A stretch of DNA of 20,735 bases from a bacterium (lineage in GTDB: Bacteria; Pseudomonadota; Alphaproteobacteria; Rhizobiales; Xanthobacteraceae): contig JAQSDT010000684.1 of assembly GCA_029946075.1 (NCBI GenBank), positions 1-20,735 on the forward strand, written 5' to 3'. The translations under genes were made by a program, and so were the position numbers. The notes beneath the pieces are model-generated. The model saw nothing but the letters and a program-made list of their open reading frames with translations. It was not told the DNA's origin and did not search any database. This document shows, piece after piece, positions 8,532 through 16,306 of this stretch. Position 1 is the first letter of the stretch. Every line of letters starts with the position of its first letter.

Positions 8532-9100
8532 TCCTGGAACTCCGGCGGCAACGGCTTCAGACCCGGCCAGGCGAAGAACAGAAAATATCGTACCGCCGCG
8601 GACGCAAACCCCAGGGGAATCGCCATCTGGAACGGCCAGACAGCCCAGTCGAGCACCGGCGCTCTCAAATCGGTCGCCATCGAAGACTGAACGAAGTGGA
8701 AGCCATAATAGGCGACGACCAGCAGGAAAATGCCAGTGATGAGGTCGGCGAGACGATCAAGTGTAGGGCCCCAGCGTTCCGGAACCAGATTGAAGGCCAC
8801 GCGCGGCACCAGATGGGCACCAGTAGCCGTGGCGATACCGATGCCGGCGAAGCTGCCGATCACCAGCGCAAACACCGACATCTTCTGCGCTGCAAATATT
8901 CCAGTGGCCTGCTTCATCCCCATCAGGCGGACGATCGGTCCAAGCAGCTCACGTCCGAGCACATCGAGTAACAAAATCACGGCGATGAAGGTGAAGGCCG
9001 CGACGGCCACCCAGCACTCCGCGGTGTGCCAGTTGACGGCGAAACTATGCGCCCAGCGCGGCGCTCCCGCCGCAGTTGTCGTTTGCGAGTGTTCAGACAT
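8528..9100 (-). CDS. dctQ: TRAP transporter small permease (DctQ)
   Basis: A 190-aa membrane protein with four predicted transmembrane segments (about residues 32-52, 73-98, 118-140 and 155-175), the size and topology of DctQ. It bridges the receptor and DctM. Its 3' end overlaps dctM by 4 bp. It is separated from dctP by 117 bp containing a hairpin, which may set different expression levels for the receptor and the membrane subunits. The Shine-Dalgarno is weak. DctQ proteins are poorly conserved, so the call rests mainly on topology and position between dctP and dctM. Confidence 0.9.
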   Translation of the reverse strand: MSEHSQTTTAAGAPRWAHSFAVNWHTAECWVAVAAFTFIAVILLLDVLGRELLGPIVRLMGMKQATGIFAAQKMSVFALVIGSFAGIGIATATGAHLVPRVAFNLVPERWGPTLDRLADLITGIFLLVVAYYGFHFVQSSMATDLRAPVLDWAVWPFQMAIPLGFASAAVRYFLFFAWPGLKPLPPEFQE

Positions 9101-9126
9101 TTACAGCGCCTGGATGAGGGGTGGGC

Positions 9127-9156
9127 CGGGTTCGGTCTTTGCTGTGGCCGAACCCG
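9127..9156 (-). other. Hairpin between dctP and dctQ
   Basis: A perfect 9-bp inverted repeat (CGGGTTCGG at 9127-9135 and CCGAACCCG at 9148-9156) with a 12-nt loop, in the 117-bp gap between the TRAP receptor and small-permease genes. It lacks a following T-run on the minus strand, so it is more likely a partial attenuator or an mRNA 3'-end stabiliser than a full terminator. Such a hairpin would favour excess receptor over permease. This role is inferred. Confidence 0.5.
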
Positions 9157-9217
9157 TCCGTTGGAAGGAAGAAAATTTGATCACTGCAAGCCTTGAGGGC
9201 GGGACGCCCCCGGTGGC

Positions 9218-10255
9218 TTACACGCCGCAGCTCGCTCGTCCAGCTTCGATGGCCTTGAACAGGGCTTCGCCTTCAGGGCCGATTTCCTTGATCATGGTCG
9301 GCCATACCGGCTTGATCTTCTTGCGCCATTCCTCGCGCTGTTCACGCGTGATCTCGACGACCTGACCGCCACCCTTGACGTGCAAGTCGCGCAGGGTCTG
9401 CTCGAAGCCGCGGATTTCCTTGCGCAGCAGATCGGCCGAACGCCGCGCAATCGCCCGCTCAAGCGCCGACTTCTGATCGGCCGTGAGCTTGTCCCAAGCG
9501 GCCTTGTTCATCACGATGATGCCGGGCGCGTCCGCCAGTTCGACCCGGGTCAGCACCGGCGCGATCTTGTTGAGTCCGGATGGCAAGTAGAAGGTGATGA
9601 CCTGCCCCTGCACATCGACCAACCCGGTCTGGAACGCCGACGATATTTCGGTAATTCCGATCGGGTTGGGGTTGGCGCCCAGCGCCGACCACAGCGCCGC
9701 GGAAACCTTGTTGCTGGCGGCGGCGGCCTTCAGGCCATTGACGTCGTTGGGCGATACGAACGGCCGCTTGCCGATCACATCGGCCGTGCCGACCTCGGTC
9801 CATCCCAGGAACTTGACACCCTTCTTGGCGAGGCCAGCGGATATCGGCGCGGTCACGTGCTTGTCGATGATGCAGTCCTGCTCGGCCGTGCTGCCAAACA
9901 AGAACGGAATGCTGAGCACCGACAATTCCGGAAGCACCAGCGCCACCGCGCCGGTCGAGAAGCCACCCATGTCGATACGACCGCGGGCGATTTGCTGAAT
10001 GGTGTCCTGCTCATTGCCGAGTTGGGCGGCGATGAAAGGATCGATCTTGAGCGCGCCCTTGCTCTCTTCGTCGACATCCACCACGAAGCGCTCAAGCTGC
10101 GTTACCCAAGGGGTCTTGGCAGGGGCGCCTGTGGTGTAGCGAAGCGTCGTGGCCGGCGTGCCCTGCGCCGACGCGGTCGTGATTGACGCTGCCACGCCTA
10201 ATCCCGCCACAAGGAATATACGCGCGAGCGCGTTCGAACGGTTGGCCGTTTCCAT
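9218..10255 (-). CDS. dctP: TRAP transporter substrate-binding protein (DctP family)
   Basis: A 345-aa periplasmic solute receptor of the TRAP (TAXI/DctP type) system. It begins with a signal peptide (residues 1-30, hydrophobic core IFLVAGLGVAAS, ending ASA before QG). The region GANPNPIGITEISSAFQTGLVDVQGQ is the typical DctP segment near the ligand-binding cleft. The ATG at 10255 is preceded by a strong Shine-Dalgarno (GGAGGGAG). An in-frame ATG at 10348 would put 31 non-signal residues before it and is rejected. It is the first transporter gene of the minus-strand cluster, 142 bp after a CoA transferase gene. The ligand is probably an organic acid or carbonyl compound but cannot be read from the sequence. 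Confidence 0.93.
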   Translation of the reverse strand: METANRSNALARIFLVAGLGVAASITTASAQGTPATTLRYTTGAPAKTPWVTQLERFVVDVDEESKGALKIDPFIAAQLGNEQDTIQQIARGRIDMGGFSTGAVALVLPELSVLSIPFLFGSTAEQDCIIDKHVTAPISAGLAKKGVKFLGWTEVGTADVIGKRPFVSPNDVNGLKAAAASNKVSAALWSALGANPNPIGITEISSAFQTGLVDVQGQVITFYLPSGLNKIAPVLTRVELADAPGIIVMNKAAWDKLTADQKSALERAIARRSADLLRKEIRGFEQTLRDLHVKGGGQVVEITREQREEWRKKIKPVWPTMIKEIGPEGEALFKAIEAGRASCGV

Positions 10256-10397
10256 GGATTCTCCCTCCGGTGTGTCGCCGTCCGGTATTCCGGATCGTCT
10301 GGCGGCAAGATTGTCCGGAATCGCAGTCGCGAGCAAGGCCGTTCGCACGCCCGCTGGAGAAAAGCCGCAGGCTTGATTTCGCTATGCGGATCGTGGC
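10256..10397 (-). promoter_or_regulatory. Intergenic leader upstream of dctP with short inverted repeats
   Basis: 142 bp between the CoA-transferase stop and the dctP start. It holds TCCGG-N4-CCGGA (10281-10294) and a further TCCGGA at 10314-10319, which could be an operator for a promoter of the TRAP genes. No convincing -35/-10 pair was identified, and read-through from the upstream CoA transferase is equally possible. Confidence 0.25.
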
Positions 10398-11603
10398 TTA
10401 GCGGTTCGCGGCAACCTGTGCCTTGCCGGCAAACGCCGCGATCTCATCTTCCGAAAGCCCGGTCTCTTTCAGGTAGGCGCGGGTATGCTCGCCGAGCGTC
10501 GACATCCGCGGCGCGGCCGATACCTTCGCACCCGACATGCGGAACGGCTGGTTGAGCACCTTGAAGGTCCCGCCGCCATCCTGGACTTCGGCCAGCGCGC
10601 CGCGATGGACGATCTGCGGATCGCGCAGCGCCTCGGCGACGGTGCGATAGGCCGACGACGGCACGCCATGCTCGTTGAGCGCCTCGAGACATTCGGCGGT
10701 CGTGACCGAACGCGACCAGATCTCGACGCCGTCCATCAGGCTGCCCCAGTTTTCGCGGCGATCGGCATATTTGGCAAAGCGCGGATCGCTGACCCATTCG
10801 GGATGACCGATTACCTTCATCAGGCTCTGGAAGGTTTTCTCGCTGGCGATCGCGACCATCACATAGCCGTCGGTGGTTTCGATCGGACCGAACATCGGCC
10901 GCTGCGTCGGCTTCACCTCGAATTGCGACCATTGCAACTCGTTGAGCGTCAGGCTGAGCATCGATTCCAGCATCGAGACGTCGATGTGCTGTCCCTGCCC
11001 CGTCGTCGCGCGCTGATAGAGCGCGGAAGCAACCGCGCCGAACGCATAGACGCCGGTGAGGACGTCGGCATGGTAGATGCCGCAGTAGTCGGGCCGGGTA
11101 CGGCCGGGCTGGTAAGCCAGATGCGCCATCTCATAACCGGAGGCTGCGTGAATCACCGGCGCATAGGCCGGCAATTCCGCCGACGGTCCGGTCTGGCCGT
11201 AACCGGAAATCGAGCAGTAGATCAGCTTCGGATTGAGTGCACGCAAAGATGCATGGTCGAGTTTCAACCGCCGCATCACACCGGGGCGGAAATTCTCCAC
11301 CAGCACATCCGCGGTCGCGACCAGGCGGCGAACGGCCTCGGCACCCGCCGCCGATTTCAGATCCAGCACCAGCGAATTCTTGCCGACATTGAGCTGGCCG
11401 AAGGCAGTCGAACAATCGTTGCGCAGCGGCGGACGGGTCCGCATGGTCTCGCCTTCATCGGTTTCGATCTTGATGACTTCGGCTCCCATGTCGGCGAGCA
11501 TCCGCGTGCAATGAGGCCCGGCAATCGTGGTCGAAAAATCGAGGACCCGCAGGCCCGCGAAGCTGCCTGTCAAATTGCCCTCATGGCTGCCGGCTATCGT
11601 CAT
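10398..11603 (-). CDS. Class III (CaiB/BaiF) CoA transferase
   Basis: A 401-aa family III CoA transferase. The N-terminal LRVLDFSTTIAGPHCTRMLADMGAEVIKIE segment starts at residue 18. VLVENFRPGVMRRL (100-113) and YCSISGYGQTGP (129-140) are family motifs. Asp180 in YHADVLTG is the expected acyl-anhydride aspartate. The ATG is preceded by GAGGGAG about 9 nt upstream. It is the promoter-proximal gene of the minus-strand cluster with the TRAP transporter, alcohol dehydrogenase and IPMDH-like gene, and probably converts the imported acid or a product to its CoA ester. It is clearly different in sequence from the plus-strand CoA transferase at 3659-4885, so this is not a recent duplication. Confidence 0.9.
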   Translation of the reverse strand: MTIAGSHEGNLTGSFAGLRVLDFSTTIAGPHCTRMLADMGAEVIKIETDEGETMRTRPPLRNDCSTAFGQLNVGKNSLVLDLKSAAGAEAVRRLVATADVLVENFRPGVMRRLKLDHASLRALNPKLIYCSISGYGQTGPSAELPAYAPVIHAASGYEMAHLAYQPGRTRPDYCGIYHADVLTGVYAFGAVASALYQRATTGQGQHIDVSMLESMLSLTLNELQWSQFEVKPTQRPMFGPIETTDGYVMVAIASEKTFQSLMKVIGHPEWVSDPRFAKYADRRENWGSLMDGVEIWSRSVTTAECLEALNEHGVPSSAYRTVAEALRDPQIVHRGALAEVQDGGGTFKVLNQPFRMSGAKVSAAPRMSTLGEHTRAYLKETGLSEDEIAAFAGKAQVAANR

Positions 11604-11788
11604 CCCAGAAAACTCCCTCGGCCTTGGCGGCCGCTCATCTTGCTTGTGTGAGGCGCGACCCTAAATGGCGAAGCCAGGACGCGAAAGCCTCTCGCCCGAG
11701 GAACGAACGGCGGAGGCCGGCATTATCGCCGGTATACTTGGACCCATTCTTGCATAAAGCTTGATGACGGCTGGTACGAGGGCGCTCT
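11604..11788. promoter_or_regulatory. Divergent intergenic region between the CoA transferase and glgA
   Basis: 185 bp that must carry promoters for both directions. It holds the inverted repeat CCGGC-N6-GCCGG (11717-11732) directly followed by TATACT (11733-11738), a possible -10 sequence toward glgA. A matching -35 was not found. No copy of the 43-bp element found further right is present here. Confidence 0.3.
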
Positions 11789-13216
11789 TTGAAGGTCTTG
11801 TTCGTCACCACTGAGATGGACGATTTCATTCGGGTTGGAGGTCTTGCCGCCGTCTCCGCCGCCCTGCCCCGTGCGCTTCGTCCGTGGAGCGATGTCCGGA
11901 TCATGCTGCCGGGCTACAGGGATGTCGTCGAGCAGCTCATCCATATTGAAATTGTTGGGGAATGCGCCGCGCTCGCGGAGATGCCGGCGTGCCGGCTCGG
12001 CCGCGCCTCGACCCGGGACGGCCTTCCGGTCTACGTGCTGTTGTGCCCACAACTCTACGACCGTCCAGGCAATCCCTACGGCGACGAATCCGGCCGCGAC
12101 TGGCCCGACAACGACATCCGCTTCGGCCGGTTCGCTTCCGCCGCCGCCGAACTGGCGATGGGCACGCTGGACAAGAATTGGGCAGCGGACCTCGTTCACG
12201 CCAATGACTGGCAGGCTGCATTGGCGCCCGCCTATCTGGCCTGGAAGGGATCGAAGGTTCCCTCGATCCTGACCATCCACAACCTCGCCTATCAGGGGCT
12301 ATTCCCGAAGGAGTCGCTGCGCCGCATCGGCGCGCCCGAAAGTTCGTTCCACATCGATGGGCTGGAATTCTACGACAAGCTTTCGTTCCTCAAGGGCGGC
12401 CTCGTCTACGCCTCGCACCTGACCACCGTCAGCGCGACCTATGCGAAGGAGATCACGACCCGCGAACTCGGCTGCGGCCTCGAAGGACTGCTGCGCGTTC
12501 GTTCGGACGCATCGGAACTGACCGGCATCCTGAACGGCATCGACGAGAGCTGGGATCCTCGCGCCTGCCCGCAACTGGCGCAGCAATTCGGCGCCGGCGA
12601 CTGGCAGGGCAAGCAGGCGAACGCCGACTACGTTCGCAAGCAGTTCGGCCTCGCCCTGTCGCGCGGTCCGATCTTCGCGCTGGTGGCGCGGCTGGTGCAT
12701 CAGAAAGGCGTCGACCTCGTGCTGTCGGCCGCCGACGAGATCATCGGCTCCGGCGGGCAAATCGTGGTCACCGGCAGCGGCGAACCCGAGATCGAGCAGG
12801 CGCTGGTCGATGCGCACCGGCGCAGGCCGGATTCGATCGGCGTCGTGATCGGCTTCAACGACGGACAGGCGCGCAGGATTTTTGCCGGCAGCGATTTCAC
12901 GCTGATGCCGTCGCGGTTCGAACCGTGCGGGCTGAGCCAGATGTACGCACAGCGTTTCGGCTCGCTGCCGATCGGCCACCAGACCGGCGGACTGGCGGAA
13001 ACCATCAAGGACGGCGAAACCGGCTTCCTGTTCTCGCAGCCCTCGGCGGAATCCTTCCTCGGCGGTGTACGGCGCGCGTTCGAAACCTATCGCGCCAAGG
13101 ATCGTCTCGACGCCATGCGCCGCAGCGCGATGTCGCGATCGTTCAGCTGGGATCTTTCGGCCGCCTGCTACAGCGCGCTCTACCGCAAGACGATCGCGCC
13201 TTCGATCCCGGCGTAA
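11789..13216 (+). CDS. glgA: Glycogen synthase (GlgA-like, GT5), divergent
   Basis: A 475-aa GT-B glycosyltransferase transferring glucose from ADP-glucose to an alpha-1,4-glucan. The start codon is TTG, chosen because an in-frame stop lies at 11765-11767, GAGGG sits about 6 nt before it, and KVLFVTTE is the family N-terminus. Family features include LVHANDWQAALAPAYL (135-150), ILTIHNLAYQG, LSFLKGGL, Arg301 and Lys306 (ARLVHQKG), and catalytic Glu378 in SRFEPCGL. Differences from E. coli GlgA at identical numbering: KTGGLADV is RVGGLAAV here, with Arg15 for Lys15 and Ala21 for Asp21, both on the sugar-nucleotide side. The length is normal. No glgB, glgC or glgP is nearby, so this may be a second, specialised synthase. 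It converges on the patatin gene with a 6-bp gap. Confidence 0.8.
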   Translation: MKVLFVTTEMDDFIRVGGLAAVSAALPRALRPWSDVRIMLPGYRDVVEQLIHIEIVGECAALAEMPACRLGRASTRDGLPVYVLLCPQLYDRPGNPYGDESGRDWPDNDIRFGRFASAAAELAMGTLDKNWAADLVHANDWQAALAPAYLAWKGSKVPSILTIHNLAYQGLFPKESLRRIGAPESSFHIDGLEFYDKLSFLKGGLVYASHLTTVSATYAKEITTRELGCGLEGLLRVRSDASELTGILNGIDESWDPRACPQLAQQFGAGDWQGKQANADYVRKQFGLALSRGPIFALVARLVHQKGVDLVLSAADEIIGSGGQIVVTGSGEPEIEQALVDAHRRRPDSIGVVIGFNDGQARRIFAGSDFTLMPSRFEPCGLSQMYAQRFGSLPIGHQTGGLAETIKDGETGFLFSQPSAESFLGGVRRAFETYRAKDRLDAMRRSAMSRSFSWDLSAACYSALYRKTIAPSIPA

Positions 13217-13222
13217 AGTACC

Positions 13223-14371
13223 TCACTCCGCGGCTTCCGGCATCGCCTCCGTCTGCTCGTGCAGAATGACGCCGGAGAGCGGATCGAACTCGCCGACCCA
13301 GGGCCTGCGCGCCAGCACTGCCTGGGTGTGGCGATAGCCGGCGTCCCAGCGCTGCATGATCCCGGACGGACTGAAGTCGATATCCTTGGTGTGGTCCTCG
13401 CGGCTGAGCTGCGGCGCGAGTAACCGCACCACGTGCATCCTGGTCGGACAGCCGTAGCTCGCCAGTTCCTTCACCGCATCGGTGTTGCGCTCCGATTCCG
13501 GAAGGCGCGCGGCAAGCTGGTTGATGACGTGGCGCAGGCGATGCGCCTGCTGCTGCCGCTCGATATGGCTGGCGATTCGGCTCGAATACTGCACGTCCTT
13601 GTGGCGATTGAGCACCTCGGCCATCGTGGTCGGCTCGGCGCCGGACGGATTCCACAGATGCACGGCAAAGATCAGCGAGTTCTTGCGCGGATTGTCGTCA
13701 AACACGGCCTCGGTTGGCGTGTTGGAGAGGATGCCGCCATCCCAGTACAATTCGCCGTCGATGCGGACCGCCGGGAATGCCGGCGGCAGCGCACCCGAGG
13801 CCATGATGTGTTTGGCGTCGATCTCGCCATCGCGGCTATCGAAATAGCGCATCTGGCTGCTGCGCACATGCGCGGCGCCGACCGTCAGGCGCGGCTTGCA
13901 CTGATTGAGCAGATCGAAATCGACCAGTTCGGCGAGCGTCCGCTCCAGCGGTGCGGTGGAGTAATAGCCGGCCTGATCCGCGCCCAGGGGATAGCTGTCG
14001 CCGGCATGCGCCAGCGGGTTGGGCCGGAAGAAGCCGGGAATGCCGTTGGTCACCGTCGACCAGTATGACAGCTTTTCGTTGAAGCCCGGAAAGATGTCGC
14101 GAAAACTCCAGACCGGATTCTGCTCCATCTTTTTCCAGAACTCGCGCAGGCGCGACAGCCGGTTCTGCGGCGAATTGCCTGCGATCAGGCTGGCGTTGAT
14201 GGCGCCGATCGAGGTGCCGATGATCCAGTCCGGCTCGATGCCGGCCTCATGCAGCGCCTGATAGACGCCGGCCTGGTAGGAGCCGAGCGCCCCGCCGCCC
14301 TGAAGCACCAGGACGATCTGCCCGGGCTCGAACCTCGATTTCACGTTTGGTAACGAACAGATGTCGTTCAT
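13223..14371 (-). CDS. Patatin-like phospholipase with C-terminal DUF3734
   Basis: A 382-aa serine acyl hydrolase with a Ser-Asp dyad. The oxyanion loop GGGALG is at 25-30, nucleophile Ser54 lies in GTSIG (52-56), and Asp211 lies in the DGG motif (211-213). The C-terminal part (about 275-380) matches the DUF3734 extension seen in alphaproteobacterial patatins. No signal peptide is present, so it is probably cytoplasmic. The ATG is preceded by GAGGGAG. It lies 27 bp downstream of bdhA on the same strand and is surely co-transcribed. DUF3734 patatins next to 3-hydroxybutyrate dehydrogenase recur in Rhizobiales (recalled, not searched). This suggests a role in polyhydroxybutyrate granule or lipid turnover, but the substrate is unproven. 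Confidence 0.88.
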   Translation of the reverse strand: MNDICSLPNVKSRFEPGQIVLVLQGGGALGSYQAGVYQALHEAGIEPDWIIGTSIGAINASLIAGNSPQNRLSRLREFWKKMEQNPVWSFRDIFPGFNEKLSYWSTVTNGIPGFFRPNPLAHAGDSYPLGADQAGYYSTAPLERTLAELVDFDLLNQCKPRLTVGAAHVRSSQMRYFDSRDGEIDAKHIMASGALPPAFPAVRIDGELYWDGGILSNTPTEAVFDDNPRKNSLIFAVHLWNPSGAEPTTMAEVLNRHKDVQYSSRIASHIERQQQAHRLRHVINQLAARLPESERNTDAVKELASYGCPTRMHVVRLLAPQLSREDHTKDIDFSPSGIMQRWDAGYRHTQAVLARRPWVGEFDPLSGVILHEQTEAMPEAAE

Positions 14372-14398
14372 GGCACGCTCCCTCGATTAATGGCCGCG

Positions 14399-15223
14399 CT
14401 AATGCGCGGTCCAGCCGCCGTCGACCGGCAAGGCGATCCCGGTGATCGATGCCGCCGCTTCGCTCGCCAGAAACACGGTCAATGCGCCGAGTTCCTCGAC
14501 GCTGGCAAAATGCTTGTTCGGCTGCTGCGCGAGCAGCACGTCATGAATGACTTTCTCGCGGGAGATGCCGTGCGCCTTGGCCTGGCTGTCGATCTGCGCT
14601 TCGACCAGCGGCGTATAGACATAGCCCGGGCAGATCGCGTTGCAGGTGATGCCGCATTCGGCGGTCTCCAGCGCCGTCACCTTGGTCAGGCCGACGATGC
14701 CATGCTTGGCCGCGACATAGGCCGCCTTGAACGGAGAGCCGACCAGCCCGTGAGCGGAAGCGATATTTACGATCCGCCCGAACTTGTTCTGGCGCATCGC
14801 CGGCAGCGCCAGCCGGGTCGTGTGAAACGCCGACGACAGGTTGATCGCGAGAATCGCGTCCCATTTTTCGACCGGAAACTGCTCCAGCGGCGCGACGTAT
14901 TGAATGCCGGCATTGTTAACGAGAATGTCGAGACGGCCGTGGCTGGCGACCGTGGCCGCGATCATGTCGGCAATCGCCTGATGGCTGGTCATATCGGCAG
15001 CCGCATAGCTGACTTCGACGCCGAACTCGGCCGACAGTTGCTCCCGCGTCCTGGCGATTTCGGTTGCCACGCCAAGCCCGTTCAGCACTACCGCGGCGCC
15101 CGCTTGCGCCAATGCGCGGGCTATCCCCAGCCCGATGCCGCTGGTCGAGCCGGTAACCAGCGAGACTTTTCCGGCCAGCGGTCTCGAAGCGGCGGCGTTC
15201 TGTGTCTTGAGCTGAATGTTCAT
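14399..15223 (-). CDS. bdhA: 3-Hydroxybutyrate dehydrogenase
   Basis: A 274-aa short-chain dehydrogenase that interconverts (R)-3-hydroxybutyrate and acetoacetate with NAD, a step of polyhydroxybutyrate use. Visible are TGSTSGIG (24-31), NNAG (103-106) and the catalytic triad Ser156, Tyr169 and Lys173. The substrate-binding set Gln108, His158, Lys166 and Gln210 matches the Gln94, His144, Lys152 and Gln196 of characterised bacterial enzymes with a constant offset of 14. The HGLVGSPFKAAYVAAKHG stretch is diagnostic. The start at 15223 has GGAAGGG upstream. An in-frame ATG at 15319 would overlap the promoter element and is rejected. The gene is first in an operon with the patatin and divergent from lysR, with a 43-bp regulatory element pointing at it. 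Confidence 0.93.
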   Translation of the reverse strand: MNIQLKTQNAAASRPLAGKVSLVTGSTSGIGLGIARALAQAGAAVVLNGLGVATEIARTREQLSAEFGVEVSYAAADMTSHQAIADMIAATVASHGRLDILVNNAGIQYVAPLEQFPVEKWDAILAINLSSAFHTTRLALPAMRQNKFGRIVNIASAHGLVGSPFKAAYVAAKHGIVGLTKVTALETAECGITCNAICPGYVYTPLVEAQIDSQAKAHGISREKVIHDVLLAQQPNKHFASVEELGALTVFLASEAAASITGIALPVDGGWTAH

Positions 15224-15291
15224 TGCCAGGCCCTTCCCTGCGCTCGGGTGTGACGATTTCCGCACCAACCTGCGCCCCCGACCCGCTTTAA

Positions 15292-15334
15292 GGAAATGCC
15301 GTATGGCTTCCGAACCCATACGCGGGCGCTATGG
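15292..15334 (-). promoter_or_regulatory. 43-bp LysR-type element, copy 1 (toward bdhA)
   Basis: In the bdhA direction: ATAG-N7-GTAT palindrome (plus-strand 15318-15332, flanked CC/GG, T-N11-A spacing), a 15-bp spacer, then GGCATTTCC (complement of 15292-15300). It ends 68 bp before the bdhA ATG. The spacer side also forms CGTATGG/CCATACG (15300-15306 and 15316-15322). It aligns without gaps with the copies at 17467, 17519 and 19567. Its location between lysR and the divergent bdhA is the classical position for a LysR binding site. Confidence 0.75.
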
Positions 15335-15399
15335 CGGTGGGGGTGTTATCGGGCGGCCCAATCGGTTAGGTTGCCGGCACGATAGATCGGGGCACGACC

Positions 15400-16302
15400 A
15401 TGGAGATGCATCAGGTTCGCTATTTCCTCGCCGTCGCGCGCGTGCTCAACTTCACGCGCGCCGCCGACGAGTGCAATGTCACGCAACCGTCATTGACGCG
15501 GGCCATCAAGCAACTGGAGGCCGAGCTCGGCGGCGATCTGTTTCGCCGCGAGCGCCCCGCTGCGCAGCTGACTGAACTCGGTCAGCGGATGCATCCTCTG
15601 CTCAAGCAGTGCTATGAGGCCGCGACCGGTGCGCGCGAACTGGCCACCTCGTTCAAGAGCGGTGAAGTCGGGGCACTCCGGGTCGCGCTGACACATTCGG
15701 TGGATCTGTCGCTCTTGATCCCGCATCTCGACCAGATCAAGCGCCTGTTCAACCGCCTCGAGTTTCGCTTCCTGCGCGGCAGCAGCCGCGAGGTGGCTGA
15801 ATTCCTGAGGAAGGGCGAAGCCGAGCTCGGCATCGCCGCCGAAATCGGCGAGGAATGGGACCGGCTCGACACCTGGCCGCTGTTTACCGAGAATTTTCAG
15901 CTCGTCCTCAACCGGAAGCACCCGCTGGCCGGGCGCGACGAGGTCGACTTCACCGAACTTCGCGCCGAGCAGTTGCTGTCACGAAATTATTGTGAGCACG
16001 CGACGCGGGTGAACGCTGCGCTTCGCGAACACGGGCTGGACGTCGATCGCAGCCACGAGATCGCCTCCGAACGCGACCTCATCGAACTGCTGGAAGCCGA
16101 TATCGGCATTGCCGTGGTACCGGATACCGCGTCGATTCCACCGACGCTCAAGCGCACCAGGGTGCAGGGTCTCGACGCGCGGCGAACGGTCAATCTATAC
16201 GGTGTCGCCGGACGGGAACGAACGGCGGTCGCCTCCGCCGTAATGCGCCTGCTGCGCGGCGCGAACTGGCAGCAGTTCATTGGCCAGATCGCGGCCGCGT
16301 GA
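15400..16302 (+). CDS. LysR-family transcriptional regulator
   Basis: A 300-aa LysR-type regulator. The N-terminal winged helix-turn-helix spans residues 3-62 (HQVRYFLAVARVLNFTRAAD, then VTQPSLTRAIKQLEAELGG). A linker helix and a two-lobed effector-binding domain (about 90-295) follow. The length is standard. A second in-frame ATG lies two codons downstream of 15400. GGGG sits about 7 nt upstream. It is divergent from bdhA, and a T-N11-A palindrome lies between them, so autoregulation and control of bdhA are expected. The same palindrome with the same 3' box occurs at three further promoters to the right, making this protein the leading candidate for their regulator. The effector is unknown. 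Confidence 0.93.
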   Translation: MEMHQVRYFLAVARVLNFTRAADECNVTQPSLTRAIKQLEAELGGDLFRRERPAAQLTELGQRMHPLLKQCYEAATGARELATSFKSGEVGALRVALTHSVDLSLLIPHLDQIKRLFNRLEFRFLRGSSREVAEFLRKGEAELGIAAEIGEEWDRLDTWPLFTENFQLVLNRKHPLAGRDEVDFTELRAEQLLSRNYCEHATRVNAALREHGLDVDRSHEIASERDLIELLEADIGIAVVPDTASIPPTLKRTRVQGLDARRTVNLYGVAGRERTAVASAVMRLLRGANWQQFIGQIAAA

Positions 16303-16306
16303 GACG

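Noticed and set aside
7644..8690. Plus-strand frame opposite the TRAP permeases
   Set aside because: His/Arg/Asp-rich shadow of hydrophobic coding on the other strand.
10485..11651. Plus-strand frame opposite the CoA transferase
   Set aside because: Shadow frame; the opposite strand has the catalytic Asp and full family motifs.
11733..11766. Possible sigma-70 promoter (TATACT, TTGGAC) before glgA
   Set aside because: No -35/-10 pair with acceptable spacing could be assembled; only mentioned in the intergenic entry.
15224..15319. N-terminal extension of bdhA from the ATG at 15319
   Set aside because: It would run through the promoter element; the internal ATG at 15223 has a good Shine-Dalgarno and fits the family length.
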